Shown in pieces: positions 11,154 through 20,883 of a DNA stretch of 64,000 nt; position 1 is the first letter of the stretch; each line of letters opens with the position of its first letter. This DNA is from Brachionus manjavacas. Its lineage: Eukaryota; Rotifera; Eurotatoria; Ploima; Brachionidae. A program made the position numbers and the translations under genes. The stretch spans positions 620,001 through 684,000 of the forward strand of contig JAHQIY010000004.1 of NCBI GenBank assembly GCA_019054805.1, written 5' to 3'. The notes beneath the pieces were generated by a model that was given only the letters and a program-made list of their open reading frames with translations, ran no database searches and was not told where the DNA came from.

Positions 11154-11944
11154 TACTAGAAGCACCAAAACGAGTCAATGACTCGTTTGTTTGATAGTCT
11201 AGTTAATAAGCACGAAACAGGTGTTTTACTAAAAATTTCCCAAGGCAGGCATGAAAAAAATGTTCTATTGAGCTGTTCGTTTTACGATTCAGTCTATGTA
11301 GAACTAGAAGACTAGTTTTTAATCAAGAAAAAAACAAATGTTGTGCAAGATTAGAATTCAAAAAATGTTGGGTTAGATCTAATTGATTAAATGACTAAGT
11401 TTTATTTGGTAAAAGCTCCAATTTGACGCTGTCCAGTGTAAGTATTTTTTGGCATCATTAATTTAGCTTGCATCAATAGCTTATTCTATACCAAAATGTG
11501 CATAAATGCAACATATCAAGGCGAGATTTTTTAATCAAACTTGTCGAAGAAATCAAAAGTAATTACAAAACTTGGTTTTTATCGTCATCTGACAGCCCTA
11601 AAGGCGCTCGTAAAAGGGCTGTGAATCGAAAAAATCAAGAGAATTTATCTCCTAAATTTGTGTCTTGTCGAATTTGTTTATGTGGTAAATAAAAAGTGAA
11701 AAATTTTATTTCAGAATGTAAAAAGCAGTGTGTTGATATTGAACAAAATAAAAAGAAAATATTTGTAAAAAGTGTGATTGCCATGGAAATTTTAAAAGAC
11801 CTAAGAAAAGACTAAAACTTAATAATTTACTATTTTTATTCAATTAATTTAGTAATTAAAACAAATTCGAACAATGATTAAATGATTTATTCTTTATTTT
11901 TCATAACGAGTCAAAATGACATGTTTTTGTGCTTCTAGTGTTAA
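11154..11944 (+). mobile_element. piggyBac-like element remnant
   Basis: Inverted ends: the left begins ACTAGAAGCACCAAAAC and the right, reversed, CACTAGAAGCACAAAAAC; both continue to GACTCGTT. The right end abuts TTAA (11941-11944), the piggyBac target; the left TTAA is not preserved. Inside, about 11498-11800, a fragment reads Arg-Arg-Asp-Phe-Leu-Ile-Lys-Leu-Val-Glu-Glu. After a spacer come Cys-Arg-Ile-Cys and Cys-Lys-Lys-type cysteine pairs, compatible with the C-terminal cysteine-rich domain of piggyBac transposases. Stops and frame changes are present. The superfamily assignment is moderate. Confidence 0.5.
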
Positions 11945-12985
11945 TGAAAATTTTCATTTAATTTTGAAAAAGCATGAAAAAAGTGCGATGTTTCAAATTT
12001 ATTAAAAAAAATTGGGAGTTATTAAATATTAGGTTTATTCTAAAATCATTTGTTGTAATTGACGCAATTTGTACTTTTTTTAATTAATTAACTAATATTG
12101 TTATGTCAAACACTTCAATATTTGTTTTTGCAATAAGTATGTCATAATTGTCTCTTTTAGTTACAGTCAATAATAAAGCTACTTTAAAACTTTCACTTAT
12201 ACTAGCTGGTACCCGTTGCTTCGCTGCCGCAGTAAAATAATAAAGAAACTAAAGTTTGTTTTTATTTTTAAAGGAATTTTGAAAAACTCTTTTACTTTCG
12301 AAAGCCTTTCGTAAGAAAGACAAAATATAGAAAAAAAATTTAGTAAGGACTGTATGTAGAAAAAAATAAGGAAAATATTAATTATAGAAAAAAGAGACTT
12401 TGGCTAAAACTTTAAATTAAAAAGCTAATATTTAAATTAAGCTTAAAAATAAACAATTTAAACCAAAAAAAGACAAACATGAGACTTATTTGAGCGACAG
12501 ATTATAAAAGTGAGAGTATTGAAGCATTTTTAGAAGTTTTGGGTAATAATTTACTAATTGGTGAAAAAAAAAATTAAATAAAAATCAATTAGACTTTTTA
12601 TTCATTGAATAATTTTCTATTTTTTGAAATCAATATTTTTTTTCCGGGTAAATTCGATGTTTTAAAATTAAAAATATTTTAAAATTATTTTTTTTTTAAT
12701 TATTTAAAAACAAAATTTTAATTTAATACATTTTTTTGAATGCTGTAATGCTTATAAATTGTTTTTTTCTAAAAAATTGTTTAGATCATTGTAATTAATT
12801 AGATTTGAATTTAAACAGCTGAAATTTTGAAATTTAGTTTTTGGCCAGCTTGATTATTGCATCTTTTGAGAAATAACACAAAAGATATGAGCTATAATCA
12901 AAATAAGGCAAAAAACTCTTTTACTGATGTTGTTACAAAGAATAGTCTTTTATGCATTTTTGAAATAAATTGCTATTTCTTAATA
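11945..12985. other. Intron 1 sequence, nothing recognised
   Basis: A+T-rich. A short G+C-richer patch at 12207-12234 (CTGGTACCCGTTGCTTCGCT) stands out and resembles interspersed-repeat termini, but no boundaries can be drawn. Confidence 0.35.
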
Positions 12986-12990
12986 GAATT

Positions 12991-13156
12991 AATGCAGAGA
13001 TACAGTATTGGATTTAACATACTATGTTAAATAAAAAGATAGACTCTGCAATATCAAAATGCACAATTCTAAGTGAGTTATATTTTTCAAACTTTTGCAT
13101 AGTTTGCCCTAAGATTTGATAAAGTATGTTAAACCCAAAAATGTACCTCAGCATTT
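12991..13156. repeat. 166-bp foldback (MITE-like)
   Basis: The left arm 12991-13023 and the reversed right arm 13124-13156 match at about 28 of 33 positions. Both start AATGC and end TTTAACATACT. It sits just upstream of the truncated LINE. Confidence 0.5.
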
Positions 13157-13171
13157 TTTGTTGTAAATAAT

Positions 13172-13421
13172 AACAATTTATTTTCTCTGCCACTATACTT
13201 GATAATAAAGGAATCTCTAAGGACAAGTTCATTACCAGAGATATGGAAGAAAGCAAACATTACTCCAATTTTCAAAAAGGGTGATAGATGCAACGTGAAG
13301 AACTACAGACCGGTTTCACTTACATCGATTGTATGCCGAATCACTGAGAAAATCATACGAAAATTTATAACTAGACACTTAAACCAAAATAGATTGATTA
13401 ACAAATGCCAGCATGGACTTA
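13172..13421 (+). pseudogene. CR1-like LINE reverse transcriptase, 5' part (split by Gypsy insertion)
   Basis: Encodes the start of a CR1/jockey-type reverse transcriptase. The motifs are Leu-Pro-Glu-Ile-Trp-Lys-Lys-Ala-Asn-Ile-Thr-Pro-Ile-Phe-Lys-Lys-Gly, then Asn-Tyr-Arg-Pro-Val-Ser-Leu-Thr and Cys-Gln-His-Gly. No endonuclease domain lies upstream, so the copy is 5'-truncated. The frame stops at the LTR start and resumes exactly after the 3' LTR at 21259 with Ile-Pro-Asn-Lys-Ser-Cys. The LTR element therefore landed inside this LINE. Confidence 0.85.
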
Positions 13422-13783
13422 TGTTACGGTGTGAAAATAACCGTTTCAATTATTTAAATTAACCTTATCAATTTTCTCAACTTATCTAGATTTTATCTTT
13501 ATGTTTTTATGAATCATTTATCATATGTCATAAATCTTTATGACCGATTTAATTCACAACTTATCTTTATTTAGATTCTTTATGATTAATGACCTTTTTA
13601 AGATACAACTACTGAATATAAATAGAAGTTGTAATTCTTAAAGAGGAGCTTTATAACTTGTATTTTTCCTATTTACTTTAAAATAATAATAAACGTTTAA
13701 TCAACACGATTTTGTTCTTTGTCTTCATTCTATCTCCTCTGAAGTTAATCGAAGGTATTCAGGCCAAATTCCCTAGACTAACA
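13422..13783 (+). repeat. 5' LTR (362 bp)
   Basis: Begins TGTTACGGTGTGAAAATAAC and ends CCCTAGACTAACA. Contains TATAAATAG (13617) and AATAAA (13688). Compared with the 3' LTR it differs only near 13640-13660, where the 3' copy has a net 13 extra bases. Confidence 0.95.
13617..13624 (+). promoter_or_regulatory. LTR TATA box
   Basis: TATAAATA in the 5' LTR, repeated at 21079-21086 in the 3' LTR. AATAAA follows about 70 bp downstream. This is the plausible core promoter and poly(A) signal of the retroelement. Confidence 0.5.
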
Positions 13784-13787
13784 TATA

Positions 13788-13797
13788 TGGTAGCAGC
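13788..13797 (+). promoter_or_regulatory. Primer-binding site (initiator tRNA-Met-like)
   Basis: TGGTAGCAGC begins four bases after the 5' LTR. The first nine bases match the complement of a eukaryotic initiator tRNA-Met 3' end (TGGTAGCAG...); the match then fails. Confidence 0.6.
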
Positions 13798-13885
13798 GAT
13801 AAAGACCGATATAAACAGATAGATAATAGACAAAAGCATTATTCCGCGCGATAATTTTATATTAGTACTAATTATTAATTGTGCA

Positions 13886-14412
13886 ATGAGTGAAATAGGC
13901 TCTATAATCGAGGAAATCGATTCAAAAAAGTGGAAAAAAATAAAAGCTCTTAATATTTGCAAGGCTAAATCCTTAGCTTACTCCTGGATAAGGTAGTGGC
14001 TGCTTACAGAGCTACTGTAGCAGAATTAAAGGATATTGCGGAAAGCAATGATGCCACTGATACAAGGAAATCAAAGTGCATAGAATGCATTAGTAATTTT
14101 GAAAGCAAAGTTAACAAAATAAAACAAATAAAACTGGACGCTGATGACGTAGATGAGCAGAAAGATGATGTATCTTCAGAAATTGAGAGACTTCGTCTGA
14201 CTAATGAAGAATTATTATTAAGAAATGAAAATCTAAAAGAGGATAATCTTGAGAAAGAAAAAATAATATCAGAACTTAAGAAACAGTTAAATCAAAACGA
14301 GAGTCAATATTTTGACTTACAAGCTTCTGATAAGAAAAAAATGTACAATTCAACGAGGATCTTCTTAACAACTCAACTGTCAGCAATAGCCAACAAGAAG
14401 AACAATTTCTAA
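13886..14412 (+). pseudogene. gag: gag, N-terminal part (coiled coil), two frames
   Basis: An ATG at 13886 opens a frame that stops at 13994. From about 13966 the next frame (-1) is open to 14412 and continues the protein, so one frame change lies between. The product has a lysine/glutamate-rich region with a strong coiled-coil look (leucines spaced in a run near 14190-14300, about residues 100-140). A second frame change occurs at the A7 run 14335-14341; the -1 frame is open from there into the downstream gag segment. Length and position (between primer site and pol) fit Gag. It is not clear whether the shifts are mutations, base-call errors in homopolymers, or programmed. Confidence 0.7.
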
Positions 14413-15509
14413 TAATGAATAAAGACTTTTACAAGCTAGATTATTCAACTATAAATAATCGCTCGCAAAATGATGTTTCAATAAAGTCGAAATCGAATAA
14501 TTTAAACAAAATGTTATATAATATGGATCATAACGAAAAAACGCCTAAATCAATACTTATCAGTGATGATGATGCACAAAAAACACCAGAATCTTATTGT
14601 TATGAAAAAGATGTAATAAAAGATTGGAATCCAAAAATTCACCAAGCAAATTCGGTTATTCATGATTACGATCGACAAAAAACACCTAAAATGTCTGACT
14701 ATGTATCAAATGATTATAATAACATGATAAATAATAAACGAAATTCAATTAATCATCCGGTCGAGATGAGAGAACAAATGTTTCCTTTACCGAACGATCC
14801 AATCTATAAATTTTTGCTCAACCAAAATATGGAGAATAAACCAAAACATCTTCATGTAAGTACACCAAAATTTTCTGGTAATAGTAAAGATGATATAGAA
14901 GATTGGCTTTTTATGATCAAGCAAGGTTTTATAGCAGCAAAAATTCCTGATGAAGATCGACTGAATGCAGTCGTCAATTTTGTGGCTGAGTTACCATTGT
15001 TAATATTAAAAAGACATATTGAGTCAAAAAGTAACTGGTTCGAGTTTGAAAAAGAGCTCAAAGATACCTTTAGAAACGTCGATAGAGAACATAAGATAAG
15101 AAGCGAACTCTCTAATTTAAAACATAAAGAATTAAATGTTGAACATTTTGTAAACAGATTTTTGACTTTGACCAATAAGTTAGGCTTTATGGCTGAGGAA
15201 GAAAAAATGTTTTACTTTAGAGAAGGTTTAAAAGAAAATACAAAAAGAGAAATTATTTGTAGAAAAATCGTTAAGCTGTCGGAGGCCATCCCACTTGCGA
15301 TTCAATTAGAATCAGCGGCTAGCTGCATATCTAAAGTTAACTTTGTTAAAACTAATGTAAAAAAGAAAAATAATAATTCATATAAAAGAGATACTTTCAA
15401 AGACTTACAAAAACAAAAAACTGTATCTAATAAATATTTAAATCAAAGAAACAATAAATCACATGATATTACATGTCTTAGATGTAAAAAAGAAAGGACA
15501 TTATGCTAA
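14343..15509 (+). CDS. gag: gag, capsid and nucleocapsid part
   Basis: Open from 14343; the first ATG is 14415. Contains a Retrotrans_gag-type capsid domain at about 14850-15320 (Pro-Lys-Phe-Ser-Gly, Asp-Asp-Ile-Glu-Asp-Trp-Leu, Leu-Lys-Asp-Thr-Phe type positions, Phe-Arg-Glu-Gly-Leu). A basic stretch follows, then the start of a zinc knuckle at about 15473. The knuckle (CX2CX4HX4C) is completed only in the +1 frame, which is the pol frame. The gag frame itself ends at 15509 a few residues later. Gag would assemble particles and package element RNA. Confidence 0.8.
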   Translation, partial: VQFNEDLLNNSTVSNSQQEEQFLIMNKDFYKLDYSTINNRSQNDVSIKSKSNNLNKMLYNMDHNEKTPKSILISDDDAQKTPESYCYEKDVIKDWNPKIHQANSVIHDYDRQKTPKMSDYVSNDYNNMINNKRNSINHPVEMREQMFPLPNDPIYKFLLNQNMENKPKHLHVSTPKFSGNSKDDIEDWLFMIKQGFIAAKIPDEDRLNAVVNFVAELPLLILKRHIESKSNWFEFEKELKDTFRNVDREHKIRSELSNLKHKELNVEHFVNRFLTLTNKLGFMAEEEKMFYFREGLKENTKREIICRKIVKLSEAIPLAIQLESAASCISKVNFVKTNVKKKNNNSYKRDTFKDLQKQKTVSNKYLNQRNNKSHDITCLRCKKERTLC

Positions 15510-18500
15510 TAAGTGCAGGGTAATATTAAAAAAGATAAATTCTTTAGAAATTGTTTCTGATTCGGAAGAAAAGATTTATATGGTTTCTTCTCCCTCGAAA
15601 AATATTAACTGTATACCATCAACTACAGGTTATGTAGGAGGTAAATTAATGAAAATAGGAATAGATTGCGGGGCTACCCATTCTATTATGAACCATATGA
15701 CAGCAGTTCAATATAATATAGATATTTTAGCATGTGAAAACAAAATAAAGACAGCAACAGGCAAAATTACTCATGCTTCTGGCAAAACGAAACCAATTGA
15801 AATTAAGCTAGGTAACAATTTATGTTTAATCGAATTTATTGTTTTCGATCATGAAGACCATGATGTTTTGTTAGGTCTTGATTGGTTTCAAAAAACAAAT
15901 TCAGGAATTTTTCCATCCCAAGGACTTATAAAATTTCCAGGTTCAGATTTTAAATTAGAAAGTAGCGAAAGTAATAAAGAAGAAAATATTTTTGATATTT
16001 TTCTATCTGATGTTAATCCAGAAACCTCAGATGATTATTTTTGGGAAGACAAATCATATAAGGTTAACCCTGTAAGTCCTTTATCATTCAATCAGCAAAA
16101 AGCTTTTGATAAAATATTAACCGAAGCAAAATGTTTATTTGCTAATTCTATAGAAGAATTAGGGAGCTGTGAGGTGTATAAGCACGCAATTAGGTTGATT
16201 GATGAAAATGTAGCTCCTATTTATAAACGACCATATAGAATGTCAGAAAGCGAACGCCAATTTTTAAAAACCGAAATCAGTAAGATGATAAAAGCAGGAA
16301 TCATTCGAACATCTAAATCGGCTTGGTCTTCCCCTGTAATTGTTGTTCCAAAAAAAGACGGAAATAAACGAATTTGTATAGATTATAGAAAGTTAAACGA
16401 AAATACTTTAACAGAAAGATGGCCACTTCCAAATATTACAGATCTAATTGATAGAATGAGGGACTCGAATTGGTTCACTGCACTTGATTTAAAGTCAGGC
16501 TACTGGCAAGTAAAAATGGATGAAAGTTCAATTCATAAAACTGCTTTTTCCACTCCAGATGGTCATTTTGAATTTTTAAGACTACCTTTTGGCTTAAAGA
16601 ATGCGCCAACAGACTTCTGTAGGATTATGCAGATGACCCTAAGTGACCTTCCTTTCGTTGAAGTTTATATGGATGATATCACTATACATTCAAAAACCTT
16701 TCACGAACACATCTCTCACATAAGACAAGTTTTTAAAAAATTAAAGGAAGCAAATTTAAAAATAAACCCAACTAAATGTAGCTGGTTTGCAAATGAAATT
16801 AAAGTGCTTGGTCACATTGTGTCTCATAATCAAGTTAAAATGGATCCTGAAAAAATCAAAGCAATTGTTGAAAGAGCTCGACCAAAAAATTTAAAGGAAC
16901 TACAAAGTTTTCTTGGACTACCTAACTTTTATCGACGCTTTATTAAGGATTATTCAAAAATTGCTCATCCACTTTTTGCTTTGTGTGCGAAAGATTCAGT
17001 ATTTGAATGGAGTAGTGAATGTGAAGAAGCTTTTAACATGCTTAAGAAAAAATGTTCCTCATATCCAATATTAAGAATACCAAATCCTAATTCCAATTAC
17101 AGACTCTATGTCGATGCTTCTGGGTACGCACTTGGAGCAATATTAACTCAAAAAGATGAAAACGGAGAGGAATTCATGGTTGCTTGTGCTTCACGAACAC
17201 TCTCAAAAACAGAAATAAAATATGGTATTTCAGAAAAAGAATGCTTAGCTGTTATCTATGGTATAACACAATTCAGAAAGTACCTGTATGGAATAAAATT
17301 TACAGTTATAACAGACCATTCTGCGCTTGTATGGCTTAAGAACATTAAAAAAATGACAGGAAAATTAACCCGATGGTCAATATTTCTTCAGGAGTACGAC
17401 TTTGACGTTGTTTATAGAAAAGGCTCTGAACATGGAAATGTGGATGCAATCAGTAGACCTGTAATTGACTTTGTAATTTGTATGACAACAACACAAGTTT
17501 TAAATGATAAAATTAAATTAGACGTGTGGGAAAATCCCAACTTAATCCACTTCATCCAATTTGGAAAGCTTGTACCAGGTATTTCAAAAAAATTAACAAC
17601 AAATATTCAAAATTTGGCAAAAAATTATCGTTTTGAAAACAATAAACTTTTTATCCATAAAACTGGAAAATATTTAGAAGTACCTAAGCCAGAATTGCGG
17701 GCAGAAATTATTGAAAAGGCACACAATTTTGGACACTTTCAAACTGAATCCACATATCAGAGACTGAAAGACACATTTTATTGGAAAAATATATTTGATG
17801 ATATAAAAAAATTTGTAAAAAAGTGCACTGTTTGCAATCGAAATAACAAAGAAATTGTAAAATACCATCCTGCACAAACAAGTAGCATTAGCAAGATTTT
17901 TAAACGTGTTATGATAGACCTTATTCTTGGTCTTCCTGAAACTGATGAAGGATTCAATGGTATATTAGTAATAATTGAATTTGTAACAAGATTTTCGTTT
18001 GCTAAACCAATACGATCAAAATCGGCTAATGAAGTAGCTTCTATATTAACTGAATATATTAGTATGTTTGGTCCATTTGAGGAACTTTTATCCGACCAAG
18101 GAAGGGAATTTTGTAACAATGTATTAGAAAGTTTAAAAACAAATTTAGGTTTTAAACATATCACAACCTCAGCTTATAATCCAAGAACTAATGGGATAAC
18201 AGAAAGATTTAATCAGACTTTAGCAAATTGTTTAAGAAAACATGCTGAAGCCAATATCAATAACTGGCATAAGTTCCTACCGTTTGTTTTAATCGCATAC
18301 CAATCGAAAGTTCATTCGGCTACGGGTCACACACCTTTTGAACTAATGTTCGGAAGGAACATGATCCCATTTAATGATTATTCAACTGAAAAAGAAGATT
18401 CAAATGCTATCTTGGAAAGAAGTAAAGAAATTAAACAACTATTTGAAAGTACACGTCCGTTAGCGCTAAAAAATTTAAAAGCATTTCAAGAACGTCAAAT

Positions 18501-18960
18501 TAAAACACAAAATAAATCTACTAATATTGTTGAGAAACGAATTGACATTGGAAAAACTGTATTCTTAAAATGCGAAGGACTTCTTAATAAATTAGAACCA
18601 AGGTTCAAGGGACCATATAAAGTATCAGGTCACACCAAACGTGGTAATTATATTATTAAGAATGCTCTTAACGAAACTTTAAAGGACTCTTATCCGAGAC
18701 ATAAAATTAAATTGGTGGAAGACGATTCGTCTCTTCCAGTAGAGAGTGCCGAAATTGAAAGAATTCAAAAGCATAAAATAATCGATAACGATATTCTTTA
18801 TCTTGTAAAATGGAAAAATCTTCCATTATCGGAATCATCTTGGATTCCCGAAAAGTATTTTAACAACCTTAAACTAATAAACGATTATAAATCAGGATTA
18901 CAATTCGCTAAATCTCAACGTCCAAAGCGAAAATGTACATTAAACAAAGCATTTTTGTAA
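15463..18960 (+). CDS. pol: pol: protease, RT, RNase H, integrase, chromodomain
   Basis: Uninterrupted for 3.5 kb. The order is: second half of the zinc knuckle (15490-15520); aspartic protease with Asp-Cys-Gly at 15664 and a Leu-Gly-Leu-Asp-Trp flap partner; reverse transcriptase with the YMDD box at 16666-16677; RNase H with Asp at 17113 and the Asp-His block at about 17314; integrase with a His/His-Cys-x2-Cys finger (cysteines near 17824 and 17833). The catalytic triad is Asp 17917, Asp 18094 and Glu 18202; the last two are exactly 35 residues apart. A GPY/F module (Lys-Gly-Pro-Tyr) lies at about 18609 and a chromodomain at 18751-18900 (Glu-Ile-Glu-Arg-Ile ... Tyr-Leu-Val-Lys-Trp-Lys ... 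Ser-Trp-Ile-Pro-Glu). The chromodomain keeps only the Trp of the methyl-lysine cage. The protease motif is DCG rather than the usual DSG/DTG. Confidence 0.95.
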   Translation: MILHVLDVKKKGHYANKCRVILKKINSLEIVSDSEEKIYMVSSPSKNINCIPSTTGYVGGKLMKIGIDCGATHSIMNHMTAVQYNIDILACENKIKTATGKITHASGKTKPIEIKLGNNLCLIEFIVFDHEDHDVLLGLDWFQKTNSGIFPSQGLIKFPGSDFKLESSESNKEENIFDIFLSDVNPETSDDYFWEDKSYKVNPVSPLSFNQQKAFDKILTEAKCLFANSIEELGSCEVYKHAIRLIDENVAPIYKRPYRMSESERQFLKTEISKMIKAGIIRTSKSAWSSPVIVVPKKDGNKRICIDYRKLNENTLTERWPLPNITDLIDRMRDSNWFTALDLKSGYWQVKMDESSIHKTAFSTPDGHFEFLRLPFGLKNAPTDFCRIMQMTLSDLPFVEVYMDDITIHSKTFHEHISHIRQVFKKLKEANLKINPTKCSWFANEIKVLGHIVSHNQVKMDPEKIKAIVERARPKNLKELQSFLGLPNFYRRFIKDYSKIAHPLFALCAKDSVFEWSSECEEAFNMLKKKCSSYPILRIPNPNSNYRLYVDASGYALGAILTQKDENGEEFMVACASRTLSKTEIKYGISEKECLAVIYGITQFRKYLYGIKFTVITDHSALVWLKNIKKMTGKLTRWSIFLQEYDFDVVYRKGSEHGNVDAISRPVIDFVICMTTTQVLNDKIKLDVWENPNLIHFIQFGKLVPGISKKLTTNIQNLAKNYRFENNKLFIHKTGKYLEVPKPELRAEIIEKAHNFGHFQTESTYQRLKDTFYWKNIFDDIKKFVKKCTVCNRNNKEIVKYHPAQTSSISKIFKRVMIDLILGLPETDEGFNGILVIIEFVTRFSFAKPIRSKSANEVASILTEYISMFGPFEELLSDQGREFCNNVLESLKTNLGFKHITTSAYNPRTNGITERFNQTLANCLRKHAEANINNWHKFLPFVLIAYQSKVHSATGHTPFELMFGRNMIPFNDYSTEKEDSNAILERSKEIKQLFESTRPLALKNLKAFQERQIKTQNKSTNIVEKRIDIGKTVFLKCEGLLNKLEPRFKGPYKVSGHTKRGNYIIKNALNETLKDSYPRHKIKLVEDDSSLPVESAEIERIQKHKIIDNDILYLVKWKNLPLSESSWIPEKYFNNLKLINDYKSGLQFAKSQRPKRKCTLNKAFL

Positions 18961-20818
18961 GTTTTTTACTTTTGTTTAGCATTATTCCTTCAATATTCAC
19001 TGAAAATGTAAATAAAATAAAAGGGATAAATGTAAACGGTAGTTTTATGTTATGTTCGCATTCTTATCATAGAAAGATTGTTGATCTAAATTCACTATGT
19101 AAAACTAAACCCAAAAATACTAATCACATATTGAATAAGTATTTTGAATTGAAATCTAACCAAAATGTTGTCAGTTCGAAAATAAAACTAAATGTTTTAG
19201 GAAAATTGGAACACCAAGTTTATGGAAATGGATATCATTGCTTAATGAAAAAACATATTTTAGTTACATCAATGTCGTTTTGGGGTGAAAAATTTGAATC
19301 ACTCAGAACAGAACCTGTGAAACTAACTAACGATGAATGCAAAATAATGATTATTACTAGAAAATGCAGAGAATCGCCTATGAATTGTGATGCTGAATAT
19401 TGTACTTATTCTGCTAATCCAAAAGCAATATTTTCATGGTTAAATGAAAGAAAAAGCGAAACATTTTCTTGTTCTTTCTCACCAAAATTAATAACAGCTA
19501 AAAATCAATTTGATCATTTATTCGGTTTAAAATGTCAAGCGAAAGATCTTTTGTTATCTTCATGATTCCATTATAATATGGGATAAAACTGTTTATCACG
19601 AATGCCCACTATACAAAATCACGTTGGAAGATTTCAAATTTGAAAGAGATAGCGATATTTTAATAAGTGAATCACATTTAGCAGTTCAAGCTTCCGGAAT
19701 TCAATTAATTTGTAATATCTCAGTCTTAACAACAGTTGAAGGAATTTATCTGAGTAGAAAAATTAACCAAGATATAAATAACAAAGTACCTCAGAGTTCA
19801 ACTGTAGAAGAAATGAAAGAATTGTTACTTGCTGACAATGACTATAGAGTTTTCGAAGATATAAAACAAAAAATGAAATTCTTTTTAACGAATGTTTAAA
19901 TTTTAAATCGACGCTTAACCTTTTTCAAAAAATGAAGACAAATATCTTACACATTTTCTTAAAGATGGAAGTTCAATTACCTTCTACACTACTATGGGTA
20001 CAATTTATAAAGCGGACTGTTTGTCTGTAAGCGAAATAGAAATTTTGACGGATACACGCAATGGAAATACTTCGCAGTGCTTTACAGATCAACCTATAAT
20101 TTTTAATATAAAAAATTCGTCAAAAACAGGATTTTTAACTTATAACAATATTATTAGGCAAGTATCTAATCTTGTACATTGTAATAGAGTCATACAATAT
20201 ATACAATTGGTAAACCAAAACTACACTATTGTTAGAAAAAATTTTCAATCTAGTGTTGTACCTAATTCAAAAATTCAATTTTTTAATTTTGATTACTTGG
20301 AAAATAAGATAAAAGAATTAAACGTTCATCATAATCCACTATTGCTTGATGGAATAGATCTTCTATCAACGTTTCAAGAAATAGTAAATCATGAAATGTC
20401 GGCTGGTACTTGGTATTCACATTCGTCAGACACTTCTAATATCAAAGCGAACGTCATCGAAACAAAATTGGAAATAAAGAATAATTTAAATATGATTTTT
20501 ACGAAAACATTTGGAATTATTGCGTTAATCTGTACTAGTATTCTCATATTACTTCTTTTATACCTAGGATGCAATTTCTGTGTCAAATGTTTCCCATACT
20601 GGACATTAAATTCAGAGAAAAACAAATTTTCTAACAATTTAGAAAAACAGCGAAAATCTGAATTTACAGAAAATCAAAAGAATGGTGCAAATGAACAAAT
20701 AGAAATGATTACAATTTCAAAAGAAAAAATAAATGTTGAGCCCAATATTCAAAATCAAGAAATTAGCGAAGAAAGTTTGGACTCAATCACAAATAAACTA
20801 ATTTTTTCAACAAATTAA
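18933..20818 (+). pseudogene. env: env-like transmembrane glycoprotein gene, broken in several frames
   Basis: Starts with ATG at 18933, overlapping the pol end by 28 nt in another frame. The N-terminus (residues 1-22) is a good signal peptide. Three open parts follow: 18933-19565, about 19566-19899, and about 19940-20818. They are in different frames but continue one cysteine-rich ectodomain. Frame changes lie near 19555-19565, near the T5 run at about 19882 and near the A6 run at about 19931. One hydrophobic span at about 20510-20585 is a transmembrane segment, followed by a hydrophilic tail of about 80 residues ending at 20818. Position, signal peptide, TM anchor and cysteines make this an envelope-type protein. 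The cysteine/tryptophan pattern faintly recalls chuvirus-type class III glycoproteins; this is only an impression. It is broken as it stands. Confidence 0.75.
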
Positions 20819-20847
20819 TGCTATAAATAATCTACCCTTGTTTAGTC

Positions 20848-20863
20848 CATTCGAGGACGAATG
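20848..20863. repeat. Short inverted repeat before the polypurine tract
   Basis: CATTCG AGGA CGAATG, a perfect 6-bp stem with a 4-nt loop between the env stop and the polypurine tract. A GAGGACG motif in this place is familiar from many Ty3/Gypsy elements. Confidence 0.5.
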
Positions 20864-20872
20864 ATTATTTTC

Positions 20873-20883
20873 AAAGGGGGTAA
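20873..20883 (+). promoter_or_regulatory. Polypurine tract
   Basis: AAAGGGGG followed by TAA and then the TG of the 3' LTR. This is the expected site for plus-strand priming. Confidence 0.85.

Noticed and set aside
12207-12234. CTGGTACCCGTTGCTTCGCT patch as a SINE/LINE end
   Set aside because: It resembles known repeat termini by eye, but no second copy in this window and no border could be defined.
14852-15175. Open frames antisense to gag, and similar ones antisense to pol at 17674-18164
   Set aside because: Shadows of the real coding strand; no motif of their own.
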